Shown here: positions 25,100 through 34,778 of the stretch, piece after piece
Layout: each line of letters starts with the position of its first letter
How positions within the stretch are numbered: position 1 is the stretch's first letter
Origin: Bradyrhizobium iriomotense
GTDB taxonomy: Bacteria > Pseudomonadota > Alphaproteobacteria > Rhizobiales > Xanthobacteraceae
Length of the DNA: 64,000 nt
Direction of reading: 5' to 3'
NCBI RefSeq assembly: GCF_018130765.1
Contig: NZ_JAFCJZ010000004.1
Coordinates: forward strand, 124,001 to 188,000
Position numbers and translations under genes: made by a program
Notes under the pieces: generated by a model
Told to the model about the DNA's origin: nothing
Database searches by the model: none
Seen by the model: the letters and a program-made list of their open reading frames with translations, nothing else

Positions 25100-25171
25100 G
25101 CGCCTGTCGCTGGTGATTTCGACGCGCGAAGCGTGGTCGGAAAATTTTGCCGCCTTGATGCCGCTGCACTT

Positions 25172-25325
25172 TCCTTCTCCCCTTGTGGGAGAAGGTGGCG
25201 CGAAGCGCCGGATGAGGGGTCTGCTTCCTCGAATTCCGCTGCGAGAGGTGTGCTTGCTGTAGCATACCCCTCACCCGTCTCGCCGCTGTCGCGGCGAGCC
25301 ACCCTCTCCCACAAAGGGAGAGGGT
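25172..25325. repeat. Intergenic palindrome, family E copy 1
   Basis: CCTTCTCCCCTTGTGGGAGAAGG, GGCGCGAAGCGCC and GGATGAGGGG on the left; CCCCTCACCCGTCTCGCCGCTG, GCGGCGAG and CCACCCTCTCCCACAAAGGGAGAGGGT on the right. It is part of the tandem duplication described in the findings; its twin is at 25897-26047 and a third copy is at 45961. Confidence 0.85.
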
Positions 25326-25335
25326 AAGGTCACCA

Positions 25336-25728
25336 TCACAACTTCGTCGCGGAGCGCGACAACAGCTTCCAATCGTCGCCCTGCTTCAGCCAGTTCATCA
25401 GGATGTGAAGGCTGTTTGCCACTTTCTGTCCGCCGGTCATCATCTCGGCCAGCCAGTGGAAGCGTACGATCGCGGCGGGACCGACGATCTTGATGGTTGG
25501 ATCCTTGTACGTAATCGACAGGAATTCGGTCTTGCCGTCGGTGGCGTTGGCGATGAAAGCCGCCTTGTCCTCGAGGAAGCCGCTGGAATGGCTGTAGCTC
25601 AAATCGTCCGCGCACAGCGCGCCGAGCGCCTTCGGATCGGCCGCGATCTGGGCGAGGCGAAATGCCTCGACGTTCTTTGCCACCGCCTCGTAGTCCGTCG
25701 TGGCAGCATGATCGCGATTCAGTGTCAT
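25336..25728 (-). CDS. NTF2-like (SnoaL/DUF4440-type) protein, cytosolic paralog
   Basis: 130 residues. The NTF2 fold is clear from NVEAFRLAQIAADPKALGALCADDLSYSHSSG, the FLSITYKDPTIKIVGPAAIVRFHW strands, and MNWLKQGDDWKLLSRSATKL. The family includes ketosteroid isomerases and many proteins of unknown substrate. There is no signal peptide. The gene is a close copy of the one at 26058-26510, which does have one. The start ATG at 25728 has GGAGG five bases upstream; the overlapping ATG at 25731 is too close to it. The function is unknown. Confidence 0.8.
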   Translation of the reverse strand: MTLNRDHAATTDYEAVAKNVEAFRLAQIAADPKALGALCADDLSYSHSSGFLEDKAAFIANATDGKTEFLSITYKDPTIKIVGPAAIVRFHWLAEMMTGGQKVANSLHILMNWLKQGDDWKLLSRSATKL

Positions 25729-25896
25729 CATATCCTCCGTCCTTGATCTTGCGCCCACCGTTGCAGCCGCACTTGATTTTGTCGAGCGTCAGGCCGCAAG
25801 CGTCGTCGCAATACGCTGCATTGCGCCAGGCAGCGCAATTTCTGGCACGCCAAGCGTGGTCGGAATTTTTTGCCGCCCTTGATGCTGCTGTCTTTT

Positions 25897-26047
25897 CCTT
25901 CTCCCCTTGTGGGAGAAGGTGGCGCGAAGCGCCGGATGAGGGGTTTGCCCCCGCAAATTCAACTGTGAAAGATCATTCGCGGAGAGAGACCCCTCACCCG
26001 TCTCGCCGCTATGCGGCGAGCCACCCTCTCCCGCAAGGGGAGAGGGT
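25897..26047. repeat. Intergenic palindrome, family E copy 2
   Basis: The twin of 25172-25325, with the same outer arms and a diverged centre (CCCCCGCAAATTCAACTG...). It directly abuts the 3' end of the second NTF2-like gene exactly as copy 1 abuts the first, so gene and repeat were duplicated together. The rest of the gap 25729-26057 (329 bases) has no other feature I can support. Confidence 0.88.
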
Positions 26048-26057
26048 AAGGTCACCA

Positions 26058-26510
26058 TCACAACTTCGTCGCGGCGCGCGAGAGCAGCTTCCACTCGTCG
26101 CCCTGCTTCTGCCAGTTCATCAGGATGTGAAGATTGGTCGATACTTTCTTCCCATCGGCTGCCATTTCCTGTTCCCCCAGCCAGTGGAAGCGGACGATCG
26201 CCGCGGGGCCGACGACCTTGATGGTCGGGTCCTTGTATTCGATCGTCAGGAATTTTGATTTGCCGTCGGTGGCATTCGTGATGAAGGTCGCCTTGTCTTC
26301 GACCTTGCCGCTGGAATGGCTGTAGCTCAGGTCGTCCCAGCACAGCGTGCCAAGCGCCTTCGGGTCGGCCGCGATCTGCGCGAGGCGGAAGGCCTCGACC
26401 TTCTTCGCCACGGCGTCCTCGTCCGCTGAAGCGGCCAGCGCCGACGTGGTAAGAGCGAGCGCGGAAACCGCCAGAGTCGAGAGAGCCAGATCGCGTCGGT
26501 TGATCGTCAT
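26058..26510 (-). CDS. NTF2-like (SnoaL/DUF4440-type) protein, exported paralog with Tat-like leader
   Basis: 150 residues. The N-terminus MTINRRDLALSTLAVSALAL ends at about residue 26 (SALA) and carries a twin-arginine (NRRDLA) followed by a moderately hydrophobic stretch, so export by Tat or Sec is likely. The mature domain is about 75-80% identical by eye to the cytosolic copy at 25336 (VEAFRLAQIAADPKALG, SYSHSSG, YKDPTIK, GPAAIVRFHWL, WKLLSR). GGAGG lies 6 bases before the ATG. The substrate is unknown. Confidence 0.82.
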   Translation of the reverse strand: MTINRRDLALSTLAVSALALTTSALAASADEDAVAKKVEAFRLAQIAADPKALGTLCWDDLSYSHSSGKVEDKATFITNATDGKSKFLTIEYKDPTIKVVGPAAIVRFHWLGEQEMAADGKKVSTNLHILMNWQKQGDEWKLLSRAATKL

Positions 26511-26664
26511 CGTTTCCTCCTTTTTGGTCTTGGCCAGAGTGTTGCAGCCGCGCGCGGCTTTGTCGAGTGTCACGTCGTGGTCATGTGGATGCGTCATTGC
26601 AGGATCGATGCCGTATTGATACGTCTCGCGCATCGATGTGTCGCGCATTTGGGAAAGTACGGAA

Positions 26665-27351
26665 ATGATCGAGGCCAAACACGATGCGATGGGCAGGGCG
26701 TTGTTGTTCGACATCGACGGCACGCTCGCCGACACAGATCCGTTGCACTTGAAGGCTTTCAACCAGGTGCTCGGCCCTCACGGCCATGTCTTCGATCACG
26801 CACGCTTCTCCCGGGAGCTGCAAGGCTTCGCCAATGTCGCGATCGGTGAGCGCTTTCTGCCCCACGAGGCGCCGGAGCGGCGCGCCTCGATCCTCGATGA
26901 GAAGGAGGAAGTCTTCCGTACGCTCGTGGCCGGGCAGATCGCACCGCTGCCGGGGCTGATGGCGCTGCTCGACCGGGCCGACGGCGCCGGCATTCCCATG
27001 GTCGCCGTGACCAATGCGCCGCGTCTCAACGCCGAGCTGCTGCTGTCCGGCCTCGGCATCACGCATCGCTTCAAGGCGCTCATGATCGGTGCCGAACTTG
27101 CGCACGGCAAGCCGCATCCGCTGCCCTATCAGGAAGGGCTGCGTTTCGTCGGCGCGCGGCCGGAGACCTCGATTGCATTCGAGGACTCCCGCACCGGCGT
27201 GCAATCCGCTGCGGCGGCCGGAATTCCGACCATCGGAATTCGCACCAGCCTCAGCCATGCCGACCTGGTTGCATCAGGCGCGGTCACGTCCGCCAGCGCC
27301 TTCGACGATCCGGCGCTGCTCGCACGTCTTGCGAGCGCCATGACTTGGTGA
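26665..27351 (+). CDS. HAD-family phosphatase (phosphoglycolate / sugar-phosphate type)
   Basis: 228 residues. Motif I is LLFDIDGTLADTDPLHL (nucleophile and acid Asp in DIDGT), then a small helical cap, motif II VAVTNAPRLNAELLL, motif III Lys in HGKPHPLPY, and motif IV IAFEDSRTGVQSAAAAGIP. The cap type and length match beta-phosphoglucomutase / phosphoglycolate phosphatase / glycerol-phosphate phosphatase members. It lies just before glpR on the same strand, so a role on glycerol-3-phosphate or a related metabolite is possible but only inferred. Starts at 26638 (GTG), 26665 (ATG) or 26689 (ATG) are all open; the middle one is used. Confidence 0.82.
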   Translation: MIEAKHDAMGRALLFDIDGTLADTDPLHLKAFNQVLGPHGHVFDHARFSRELQGFANVAIGERFLPHEAPERRASILDEKEEVFRTLVAGQIAPLPGLMALLDRADGAGIPMVAVTNAPRLNAELLLSGLGITHRFKALMIGAELAHGKPHPLPYQEGLRFVGARPETSIAFEDSRTGVQSAAAAGIPTIGIRTSLSHADLVASGAVTSASAFDDPALLARLASAMTW

Positions 27352-27458
27352 GAAATGGCGTGGCGAGGGCCCTTCATCCGTTAACCGTGATCGGCGCCCG
27401 CATTGACCAAAGGCGCGAACCGCCGCACCATGCATCATTCTGATTTGAGGCTGTTGCC

Positions 27459-28304
27459 GTGACCGGATTGACCCATCGCCAAGCCGAAATCCTCAACATC
27501 GCGCGCGCGTCCGGCCGTGTCATGGTCGAGGAGCTCGCGCGCCGGTTCGAGGTCTCGGCGCAGACCATCCGCAAGGATCTCAACGATCTCTGCGAGCGGA
27601 GGTCGCTGACCCGCATCCATGGCGGCGCCATCATCGCCTCGGGCGTGGAAAACCTCGCCTATGAGGCGCGCCGCTTCGTCGCCGCCGACGAGAAGAAGGC
27701 GATCGGCGCCGCGGCCGCCTCGCTGATCCCGAACGGCTGCTCGCTCTTCATCAACATCGGCACCACGACGGAGGAGGTCGCGAGCGCGCTGACCTCGCAT
27801 GAGGATCTGCTCGTCATCACCAACAATCTCAACGTCGCGATGCTGCTCTACCGCCATCCGCGCATCGAGGTGGTGGTCGCCGGCGGCACGGTGCGGCGCG
27901 CCGACGGCGCCGTGGTCGGCTCGACCGCGACGCAGCTGATCGGCCAGTTCAAGGTCGACTACGCGATCATCGGCGCATCTGCGATCGACGAGGAGGGCGC
28001 GCTGCTCGACTTCGACTATCGCGAGGTGCAGGTGGCGCAGGCCATCATCGCCAATGCCCGCAGCGTCATGCTGGTCGCCGATTCCACAAAGCTCCGCCGC
28101 AGCGCGCCGGTGCGCATCGCCCACATCACCCAGATCCAGACCTTCGTCACCGACCAGGAGCTGCCCGAGCGCCTCGCCACCATCTGTCACAGCAAGGGCA
28201 TCGAGGTGGTCGAGGCGATGCCGAAGGGCGCGGACATCGATGATCCGCAGGCCGATGCCCAGGATGCGGCACCGGAAGCCGCACCGGTCGTGCGGTTGCG
28301 CTGA
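27459..28304 (+). CDS. glpR: GlpR, DeoR-family repressor of the glycerol regulon
   Basis: 281 residues. The N-terminal DeoR helix-turn-helix is TGLTHRQAEILNIARASGRVMVEELARRFEVSAQTIRKDLNDLCERRSLTRIHGGA (2-57). The C-terminal domain binds a sugar phosphate, expected to be glycerol-3-phosphate, with the GTTTEEVASAL and YAIIGASAIDEEGALLDFDYREV segments. It lies on the same strand upstream of glpD, separated by the VapBC-type pair. The start is a GTG with GAGG upstream. The C-terminal 25 residues (ADIDDPQADAQDAAPEAAPVV) are an acidic extension not seen in E. coli GlpR. Its likely operator lies in front of glpD. Confidence 0.88.
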   Translation: MTGLTHRQAEILNIARASGRVMVEELARRFEVSAQTIRKDLNDLCERRSLTRIHGGAIIASGVENLAYEARRFVAADEKKAIGAAAASLIPNGCSLFINIGTTTEEVASALTSHEDLLVITNNLNVAMLLYRHPRIEVVVAGGTVRRADGAVVGSTATQLIGQFKVDYAIIGASAIDEEGALLDFDYREVQVAQAIIANARSVMLVADSTKLRRSAPVRIAHITQIQTFVTDQELPERLATICHSKGIEVVEAMPKGADIDDPQADAQDAAPEAAPVVRLR

Positions 28305-28307
28305 GGC

Positions 28308-28724
28308 TTATACGTCGTCCCACGGATTGAGCAGCGGGACGCCCGTGGGTTTGAAATCCTCTACATTGGGCGTAACAACCGTCAAACCGTGGACAAGCGC
28401 GGTCGCCGCAATGAGCGCGTCGCGTTCAGCGCGCGGGTTGGGAACGTGAAGCTGTGCACAACGCTGCGCGACGGCCGTATCGATAGCTAGGATCCGACCG
28501 TCGAAGCGAGCCAGAATTTGGCTGTTGATCCAGTTGCGCAAGACGGCACCTTGCGCCGCGTCCTTGCGTTCGATCAGGCGTGCGCCAAGTTCGATCTCGA
28601 GAATCGAAATGACGGAAATGAAAAAATTTGCCGCTGGAGTTGCATTCGCCCAAGCGACGACGTGCCGATCAGCCTTATCCGGTCGTCTCAATTCGGAAAT
28701 GACATTGGTGTCCAGCAGAAACAT
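28308..28724 (-). CDS. PIN-domain toxin, VapC family
   Basis: 138 residues, a full PIN ribonuclease domain. Acidic residues Asp5 (LLDTNVISEL), Glu43 (SILEIELG) and Asp102 (RDALIAATAL) are in place, with VVTPNVEDF near the C-terminus. VapC toxins cut specific RNAs, often tRNA or rRNA. The start overlaps the antitoxin stop by one base, so the pair is translationally coupled. Its stop lies 3 bases from the glpR stop on the other strand. Confidence 0.88.
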   Translation of the reverse strand: MFLLDTNVISELRRPDKADRHVVAWANATPAANFFISVISILEIELGARLIERKDAAQGAVLRNWINSQILARFDGRILAIDTAVAQRCAQLHVPNPRAERDALIAATALVHGLTVVTPNVEDFKPTGVPLLNPWDDV

Positions 28725-28975
28725 CAGTCGAGATCAGCGGCTCTGAAGATCCCATCGCCCACGCGAGGCGGATCGAAATCAAAATCCGCATTCGTCTGCG
28801 CCAGAGCTTCCGCAAGGCTCATGTGTCCGCCGCTCAGGCGCAAATAATCCTCGATGGTCAGCAGGACATGGGCCGGGCGGCCGCGGTCCGTAATAAAGAC
28901 GGGTCCCTGCGAAGCTGCTTTCTTGGCGCCGCTGGTGTCTTGATTGAATTCTCGGCTGGTCAGGGTGGTCACCAT
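28724..28975 (-). CDS. Phd/YefM-family antitoxin of the VapC toxin
   Basis: 83 residues. TLTSREFNQDTSGAKKAASQGPVFITDRGRPAHVLLTIEDYLRL is the Phd/YefM DNA-binding fold, and the C-terminal part (QTNADFDFDPPRVGDG) is the toxin-binding tail. It should repress its own promoter. GGAGG is 9 bases before the ATG at 28975; a TTG five codons earlier overlaps that site and is rejected. Phd-type antitoxins with PIN toxins are a common mixed pairing. Confidence 0.87.
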   Translation of the reverse strand: MVTTLTSREFNQDTSGAKKAASQGPVFITDRGRPAHVLLTIEDYLRLSGGHMSLAEALAQTNADFDFDPPRVGDGIFRAADLD

Positions 28976-29163
28976 CGTCTGCGCCTCCAAGCCGCGACTA
29001 TGCTCTGCTTGCGAGATATATGTAGAGATGTTGCTACATTCAAGTCCATAAGTGTGTTGGTCGACGGCGCCGCGCCAGCCTGCCGTTCCATCGAGCTGCG
29101 TGCCCCTAAATCTGTCCGCTCGGCTGCTGATTTCTCCGCCTCATTGCCGTTGAAAAAGTTCCG

Positions 29164-29232
29164 CTTTCACTTCCTTTCGCCTCTCTTTCATCTTGCTTTC
29201 GTTTTTCGGTGTGATCTAATCAAAAACGAAAG
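29164..29232. promoter_or_regulatory. Candidate GlpR operator array upstream of glpD
   Basis: CTTTC starts at 29164, 29174, 29185 and 29196, i.e. every 10-11 bases, so all four face the same side of the helix. The last one opens CTTTCGTTTTT (29196-29206), which is repeated inverted as AAAAACGAAAG (29222-29232) after 15 bases. DeoR-type GlpR operators in other bacteria are built from TTTCG-like half sites, so this fits glpD control. It ends 34 bases before the glpD start. The wider 28976-29265 gap holds nothing else that I can support. Confidence 0.6.
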
Positions 29233-29265
29233 TAGCCGCTCGAAGGAACGGGCGGTCGCCGGGGG

Positions 29266-30816
29266 ATGCGTCTGTTGGAGCGTATTTTCGATCTCGCCAT
29301 CATCGGAGGCGGTGTTAACGGCTGCGGCATCGCGCGCGACGCGGTGGGCCGCGGCAACACGGTTTTCCTGTGCGAAATGAACGATTTGGCGAGCGGGACG
29401 TCATCCTGGTCGACCAAGCTGGTGCATGGCGGCCTGCGCTATCTCGAATATTACGAGTTTCGGCTGGTCCGCGAGGCGCTGATCGAGCGCGAAATCCTCT
29501 GGGGCATCGCGCCCCACATCATCCGCCCCTTGCGTTTCGTCCTGCCGCATCACGCCGGCCTGCGCCCGGCCTGGCTGCTGCGTCTCGGCCTCTTCCTCTA
29601 TGACCATATCGGCGGCCGCCATCTCTTGCCGGCGACCCGTTCGGTCGACCTCAGGCGCGACGAGGTCGGCAAGCCGCTGATCCCGAATCGCTACAGCCGC
29701 GCCTTCGAATATTCCGACTGCTTCGTCGATGACGCCCGCCTCGTCGTGCTCAACGCGCGCGATGCCGCCGACAAGGGCGCCGAGATCCGTACCCGCACCC
29801 GCGCAACTGATATCAAGCAGGCCGACGGTGTCTGGACCGTGAGCCTGGTCAACACGCTGACCGGCGAGCGCTCGCAGATCCGGGCGAAAGCGCTGGTCAA
29901 TGCCGGCGGTCCCTGGGTCGAGGACGTGCTCGGCCGCGGCGCCGGCGTCAACGCCAAGGCCAAGGTGCGGCTGGTGCAGGGCTCGCACATCGTGGTCAAG
30001 AAGCTCTACGACCACGACCGCGCCTACATGTTCCAGAATGCAGACGGCCGCATCATCTTCGTGATCCCGTACCAGGACGATTTCACGCTGATCGGCACCA
30101 CCGATCGCGACTATGACGGCGATCCCGCCAAGGTGAAGGCGACGGCTGAGGAGATCCAATATCTCTGCACCGCGGCGAGCGAATATCTGGCGAAGCCCGT
30201 GAAGCCGGAAGACGTGGTCTGGACCTATTCCGGCGTGCGGCCGCTCTATGACGATGGCGCCAGCGAAGCCAAGGCGGCGACGCGCGACTACGTGTTCGAG
30301 CTCGACACGCCCGGCGGTTCTCCGCTGCTGTCGATCTACGGCGGCAAGATCACGACCTATCGCCGCCTCGCCGAGGAGGCGCTTGAGCGTCTTGCGCCTT
30401 ATCTGCGCAGCGCGAAGGCGCGCGAGGGCTGGACCGGCAAATGGCCGCTGCCCGGCGGCGACATGAACGTGTCCGATATCGACGGCCTGATCGCCGAGCT
30501 GCAGCGCGGCTATCCCTTCCTCGGCCATGAGCATGCGCGGCGCCTGGCGCGCGCTTATGGCACCCGCGCCATCAAGCTGCTCGGCGATGCCAAGTCGGCC
30601 GCCGATCTCGGCCAGGCTTTCGGCGCCACGCTGACCGAGCGCGAGGTCCGCTACCTCATGGCCAACGAATGGGCCGTCACCGCCGAGGACATCGTCTGGC
30701 GCCGTTCCAAGCTCGGCCTGCGACTATCTGCCGATGAGATCGCGGCGCTTGACGACTGGATCAGGGTCCACGCCGTGTCGCAAAGTCGCCTGCTGGAAGC
30801 GGGAGGACGCTCATGA
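29266..30816 (+). CDS. glpD: Aerobic glycerol-3-phosphate dehydrogenase
   Basis: 516 residues. The FAD-binding FDLAIIGGGVNGCGIARDAVGRG near the N-terminus, the LASGTSSWSTKLVHGGLRYLEYYEF signature, and GGKITTYRRLAEEALERL near residue 360 identify GlpD. It oxidises glycerol-3-phosphate to dihydroxyacetone phosphate at the membrane and passes electrons to quinone. The ATG at 29266 follows CGCCGGGGG. The next gene overlaps its stop by four bases (ATGA). The position as first gene of the ABC-importer operon matches the glpDSTPQUV arrangement reported in Rhizobium. No glycerol kinase gene is in the window. Confidence 0.93.
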   Translation: MRLLERIFDLAIIGGGVNGCGIARDAVGRGNTVFLCEMNDLASGTSSWSTKLVHGGLRYLEYYEFRLVREALIEREILWGIAPHIIRPLRFVLPHHAGLRPAWLLRLGLFLYDHIGGRHLLPATRSVDLRRDEVGKPLIPNRYSRAFEYSDCFVDDARLVVLNARDAADKGAEIRTRTRATDIKQADGVWTVSLVNTLTGERSQIRAKALVNAGGPWVEDVLGRGAGVNAKAKVRLVQGSHIVVKKLYDHDRAYMFQNADGRIIFVIPYQDDFTLIGTTDRDYDGDPAKVKATAEEIQYLCTAASEYLAKPVKPEDVVWTYSGVRPLYDDGASEAKAATRDYVFELDTPGGSPLLSIYGGKITTYRRLAEEALERLAPYLRSAKAREGWTGKWPLPGGDMNVSDIDGLIAELQRGYPFLGHEHARRLARAYGTRAIKLLGDAKSAADLGQAFGATLTEREVRYLMANEWAVTAEDIVWRRSKLGLRLSADEIAALDDWIRVHAVSQSRLLEAGGRS

Positions 30817-31889
30817 GCGTGACCCTCGATCACGTGACCCGGACCGTCGATGGCTTCGAGCACATCCGCGACGTCTCGCTGACGCTCGAGAGCGGCACGC
30901 TCAACGTGCTGCTCGGGCCGACGCTGTCGGGCAAGACTTCGATCATGCGGTTGCTCGCCGGCCTCGACAAGCCGACCACGGGTAGGGTGCTGGTCAACGG
31001 CAAGGACGTCACCGGCGCCGACGTGCGCCAGCGTTCGGTCGCGATGGTCTATCAGCAGTTCATCAACTACCCCTCGCTCACGGTCTATGAGAACATCGCC
31101 TCGCCCTTGCGCGTGCAGGGCAAGCCGCGCGAGGAGATCGAGGCGCGCGTGGCGCAAGCGGCAAAGCTGCTGCGGCTCGAGCCGTTCCTGAAGCGTACCC
31201 CGCTCCAGCTCTCCGGCGGCCAGCAGCAGCGCACGGCGATTGCGCGCGCCCTGGTCAAGGACGCCGATCTCGTGCTGCTCGACGAGCCGCTCGCCAATCT
31301 CGACTACAAGCTCCGCGAGGAGCTGCGCGCCGAGCTGCCGCGCATCTTCGAGGCCTCCGGCGCGATCTTCGTCTATGCCACCACCGAGCCCACCGAGGCG
31401 CTTTTGCTCGGCGGCAACACGGTTTGCATGTGGGAGGGCCAGGCGCTGCAGATGGGCGAGACCGCCAACGTCTACCGCCGGCCGCAGACGCTCCGCGTCG
31501 CGCAGGTGTTTTCCGATCCGCCGCTCAATCTCGTCGGCATCGAGAAGAAGAGCGGCTCTGTGCAATATGCTGGCGGCACGGCGTCGCCGGCCTCGGGCCT
31601 CTATTCGTCGCTGGCCGACGGCGCCTATCGCGTCGGCTTCCGCGCGCATCAGCTCGCCCTTGCCAATGGCGAGGCCGATCGCCATGCCTTCCATGCCACG
31701 GTCACGGTGACCGAAATCACCGGTTCGGAGAGCTTTGTGCATTTGACCCGCGACGGATTGAACTGGGTTGCGGTGCTGCACGGCGTGCACGAGTTCGAGC
31801 CCGGCCAGACCATCGACGCGGTGCTCGATCCCAATGATGTCTTCGTCTTCGATGCGGCTGACCGCTTGGTCGCCGCTCCAGGCTCGTAA
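30813..31889 (+). CDS. glpS: Glycerol ABC importer ATPase 1 (GlpS-like), no H-loop histidine
   Basis: 358 residues. Walker [10 protein letters not shown] (35-43), Q-loop at YQQF (80-83), signature LSGGQQQ (133-139), Walker B DLVLLDE (152-158) and D-loop ANLD are intact. The switch His of the H-loop, normally in YVTHDQTEA, is replaced: the segment reads YATTEPTEA with Thr191. A C-terminal regulatory (TOBE-like) domain follows (about 235-358). It forms a heterodimer with the next ATPase to drive glycerol uptake in the rhizobial Glp importer. The start overlaps glpD by four bases. Symbols follow rhizobial glpDSTPQUV usage and should not be confused with E. coli glpT or glpQ. Confidence 0.88.
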   Translation: MSVTLDHVTRTVDGFEHIRDVSLTLESGTLNVLLGPTLSGKTSIMRLLAGLDKPTTGRVLVNGKDVTGADVRQRSVAMVYQQFINYPSLTVYENIASPLRVQGKPREEIEARVAQAAKLLRLEPFLKRTPLQLSGGQQQRTAIARALVKDADLVLLDEPLANLDYKLREELRAELPRIFEASGAIFVYATTEPTEALLLGGNTVCMWEGQALQMGETANVYRRPQTLRVAQVFSDPPLNLVGIEKKSGSVQYAGGTASPASGLYSSLADGAYRVGFRAHQLALANGEADRHAFHATVTVTEITGSESFVHLTRDGLNWVAVLHGVHEFEPGQTIDAVLDPNDVFVFDAADRLVAAPGS

Positions 31890-31903
31890 GGGGGAGATGC
31901 GCC

Positions 31904-32988
31904 ATGGCCCGCATTGACCTCGTCGATCTCGCCCATTCCTACGGCGGCAATGATGCGCCGCAGGAAAGCTTTGCGCTGAAGCCTGTCACCATGACCTGGC
32001 GGCAGGGCGGCGCCTATGCGCTGCTCGGGCCCTCCGGCTGCGGCAAGACCACGCTGCTCAACGTCATCTCCGGCATCATCACGCCGTCGCGCGGGAAAAT
32101 CCTGTTCGACGGCAAGGACATCACACCGCTGTCAACCCAGAAGCGCAACATCGCCCAGGTGTTCCAGTTTCCGGTGATCTACGACACCATGACGGTGGGG
32201 CAGAACCTGGCGTTTCCGTTGAAGAACCGCGGCGTGCCGAAGGCCGATATCGACCGGCGCGTCGCCGAGATCGGCCGCCTGCTCGACCTCGAGCCTTATC
32301 TGAACCGCAAGGCGACGCGGCTCACGGCCGATGCCAAGCAGAAGATCTCGCTCGGCCGCGGTCTCGTGCGCAACGACGTTGCCGCCGTGCTGTTCGACGA
32401 GCCGCTGACTGTGATCGATCCCGAGCTGAAATGGCAGCTCCGGTCCAAGCTGAAGGCGCTGCATCGCGAGCTCGACCTCACGATGATCTACGTCACCCAC
32501 GACCAGACCGAGGCGCTGACCTTCGCCGACACCGTGGTTGTCATGCATGACGGCCGCGTGGTGCAGAGCGGTACGCCAGCCGAGCTGTTCGACAAGCCGG
32601 CGCATACTTTCGTCGGCTATTTCATCGGCTCGCCCGGCATGAACATCCTGCCGGCGGAGGTGAGGGGACGCGAGGCCAAGATCGACGGCCACGTCATCGC
32701 GCTGAATCGCAGCTACGACAACCTTCCGGCCGGTGCCAGGATCGAGATCGGCGTGCGGCCGGAATTCGTCGAGGCCGTCGCACCCGGACCGGGCCTGCTC
32801 ACCGCAAAAATCGAGCGTATCGACGACCTCGGTCGCATCCGCTTCGCGCGAACGCGCCTTGGCGACGCCAAGCTCGCAGCGCGTGCGCCGGCGGGCTTCA
32901 CCAGCCCGGACGGCAACGCCGGGCTGAAATTCGATCCGTCGCATGTGCACGTCTATGCCGACAGCCTTCTGGTGGAGGGAGCCGCCTG

Positions 32989-32989
<1 letters not shown>
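31904..32989 (+). CDS. glpT: Glycerol ABC importer ATPase 2 (GlpT-like), degenerate signature motif
   Basis: 361 residues. Walker A GPSGCGKTT (42-50), Walker B AAVLFDE (160-166) and the H-loop His199 (YVTHDQTEA) are normal. The ABC signature is not: the place of LSGGQ reads LTADA (140-144), followed by KQKISLGRGLV. The pairing with the previous ATPase, which has a good signature but no H-loop His, predicts one working and one degenerate ATP site. A TOBE-like domain occupies the C-terminal third. GGGGGA precedes the ATG at 31904; the stop overlaps the next start by one base. Confidence 0.88.
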
Positions 32990-33962
<973 letters not shown>

Positions 33963-33963
<1 letters not shown>

Positions 33964-34769
33964 TGCATTCGATCCCCGGCCGCCGCCTCATCATGGGGCT
34001 GTTCCTGGTCTTCCTGCTGCTACCGATCTACTGGCTGGTCAACATGAGCTTCAAGACCAACAGCGAGATCGTCTCGACGATGACGCTGTGGCCGCACACC
34101 CCGACGCTGCAGCACTACAAGCGCATCTTCACCGACGAGAGCTGGTATTCCGGCTACATCAATTCGCTGGAATACGTCGTCCTCAACACCGTCATCTCGA
34201 TCTCGGTGGCGCTGCCGGCGGCCTACGCGTTCTCACGCTACCGCTTCCTCGGCGACAAGCATTTGTTCTTCTGGCTGCTGTCGAACCGCATGGCGCCGGC
34301 GGCGGTCTATGCGCTGCCGTTCTTCAACCTCTATTCGGCGATCGGCCTGTTCGATACGCCCTGGGCCGTCGCGCTGGCGCACTGCATCTTCAACGTTCCG
34401 CTGGCGGTGTGGATCCTCGAAGGTTTCGTGTCCGGCGTGCCGCGCGAGATCGACGAGACCGCCTTCCTGGACGGCTATTCCTTCCCGCGCTTCTTCATCA
34501 AGATCCTGGTGCCGCTGATCGCGAGCGGCATCGGCGTCGCCGCCTTCTTCTGCTTTATGTTCTCCTGGGTCGAGCTGCTGCTGGCGCGCACGCTTACTTC
34601 GGTGCATGCCAAGCCGATCGCGGCGATCATGACGCGCACGGTGTCGGCCTCGGGCATGGACTGGGGCCTGCTCGCGGCCGCCGGCGTGCTCACCATCATC
34701 CCGGGCGCGCTGGTGATCTGGTTCGTCCGCAACTACATCGCGCGCGGTTTCGCGCTCGGCCGGGTCTAG
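33963..34769 (+). CDS. glpQ: Glycerol ABC importer permease 2 (GlpQ-like)
   Basis: 268 residues, six membrane helices, MalG/UgpE type. The first helix follows IPGRRLIMGLFLVFLLLPIYWLVNMSFK; the EAA loop is PREIDETAFLDGYSFPRFFIKILVPLIASG. It pairs with the upstream permease to form the channel. The ATG at 33963 overlaps the preceding stop by one base. The 10-base gap to the next gene contains AGGAGG. Confidence 0.88.
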
Positions 34770-34778
34770 GAGGCTCGC

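Noticed and set aside
25172..26047. Possible CRISPR-like array in the repeat-rich NTF2-like region
   Set aside because: The repeats are palindromic elements duplicated with genes; there are no regular 30-40 base repeat-spacer units and no cas genes.
29206..29222. FixK/FNR-type box in the glpD operator spacer
   Set aside because: TGTGATCTAATCAAA resembles one half of TTGAT-N4-ATCAA but the left half does not match.
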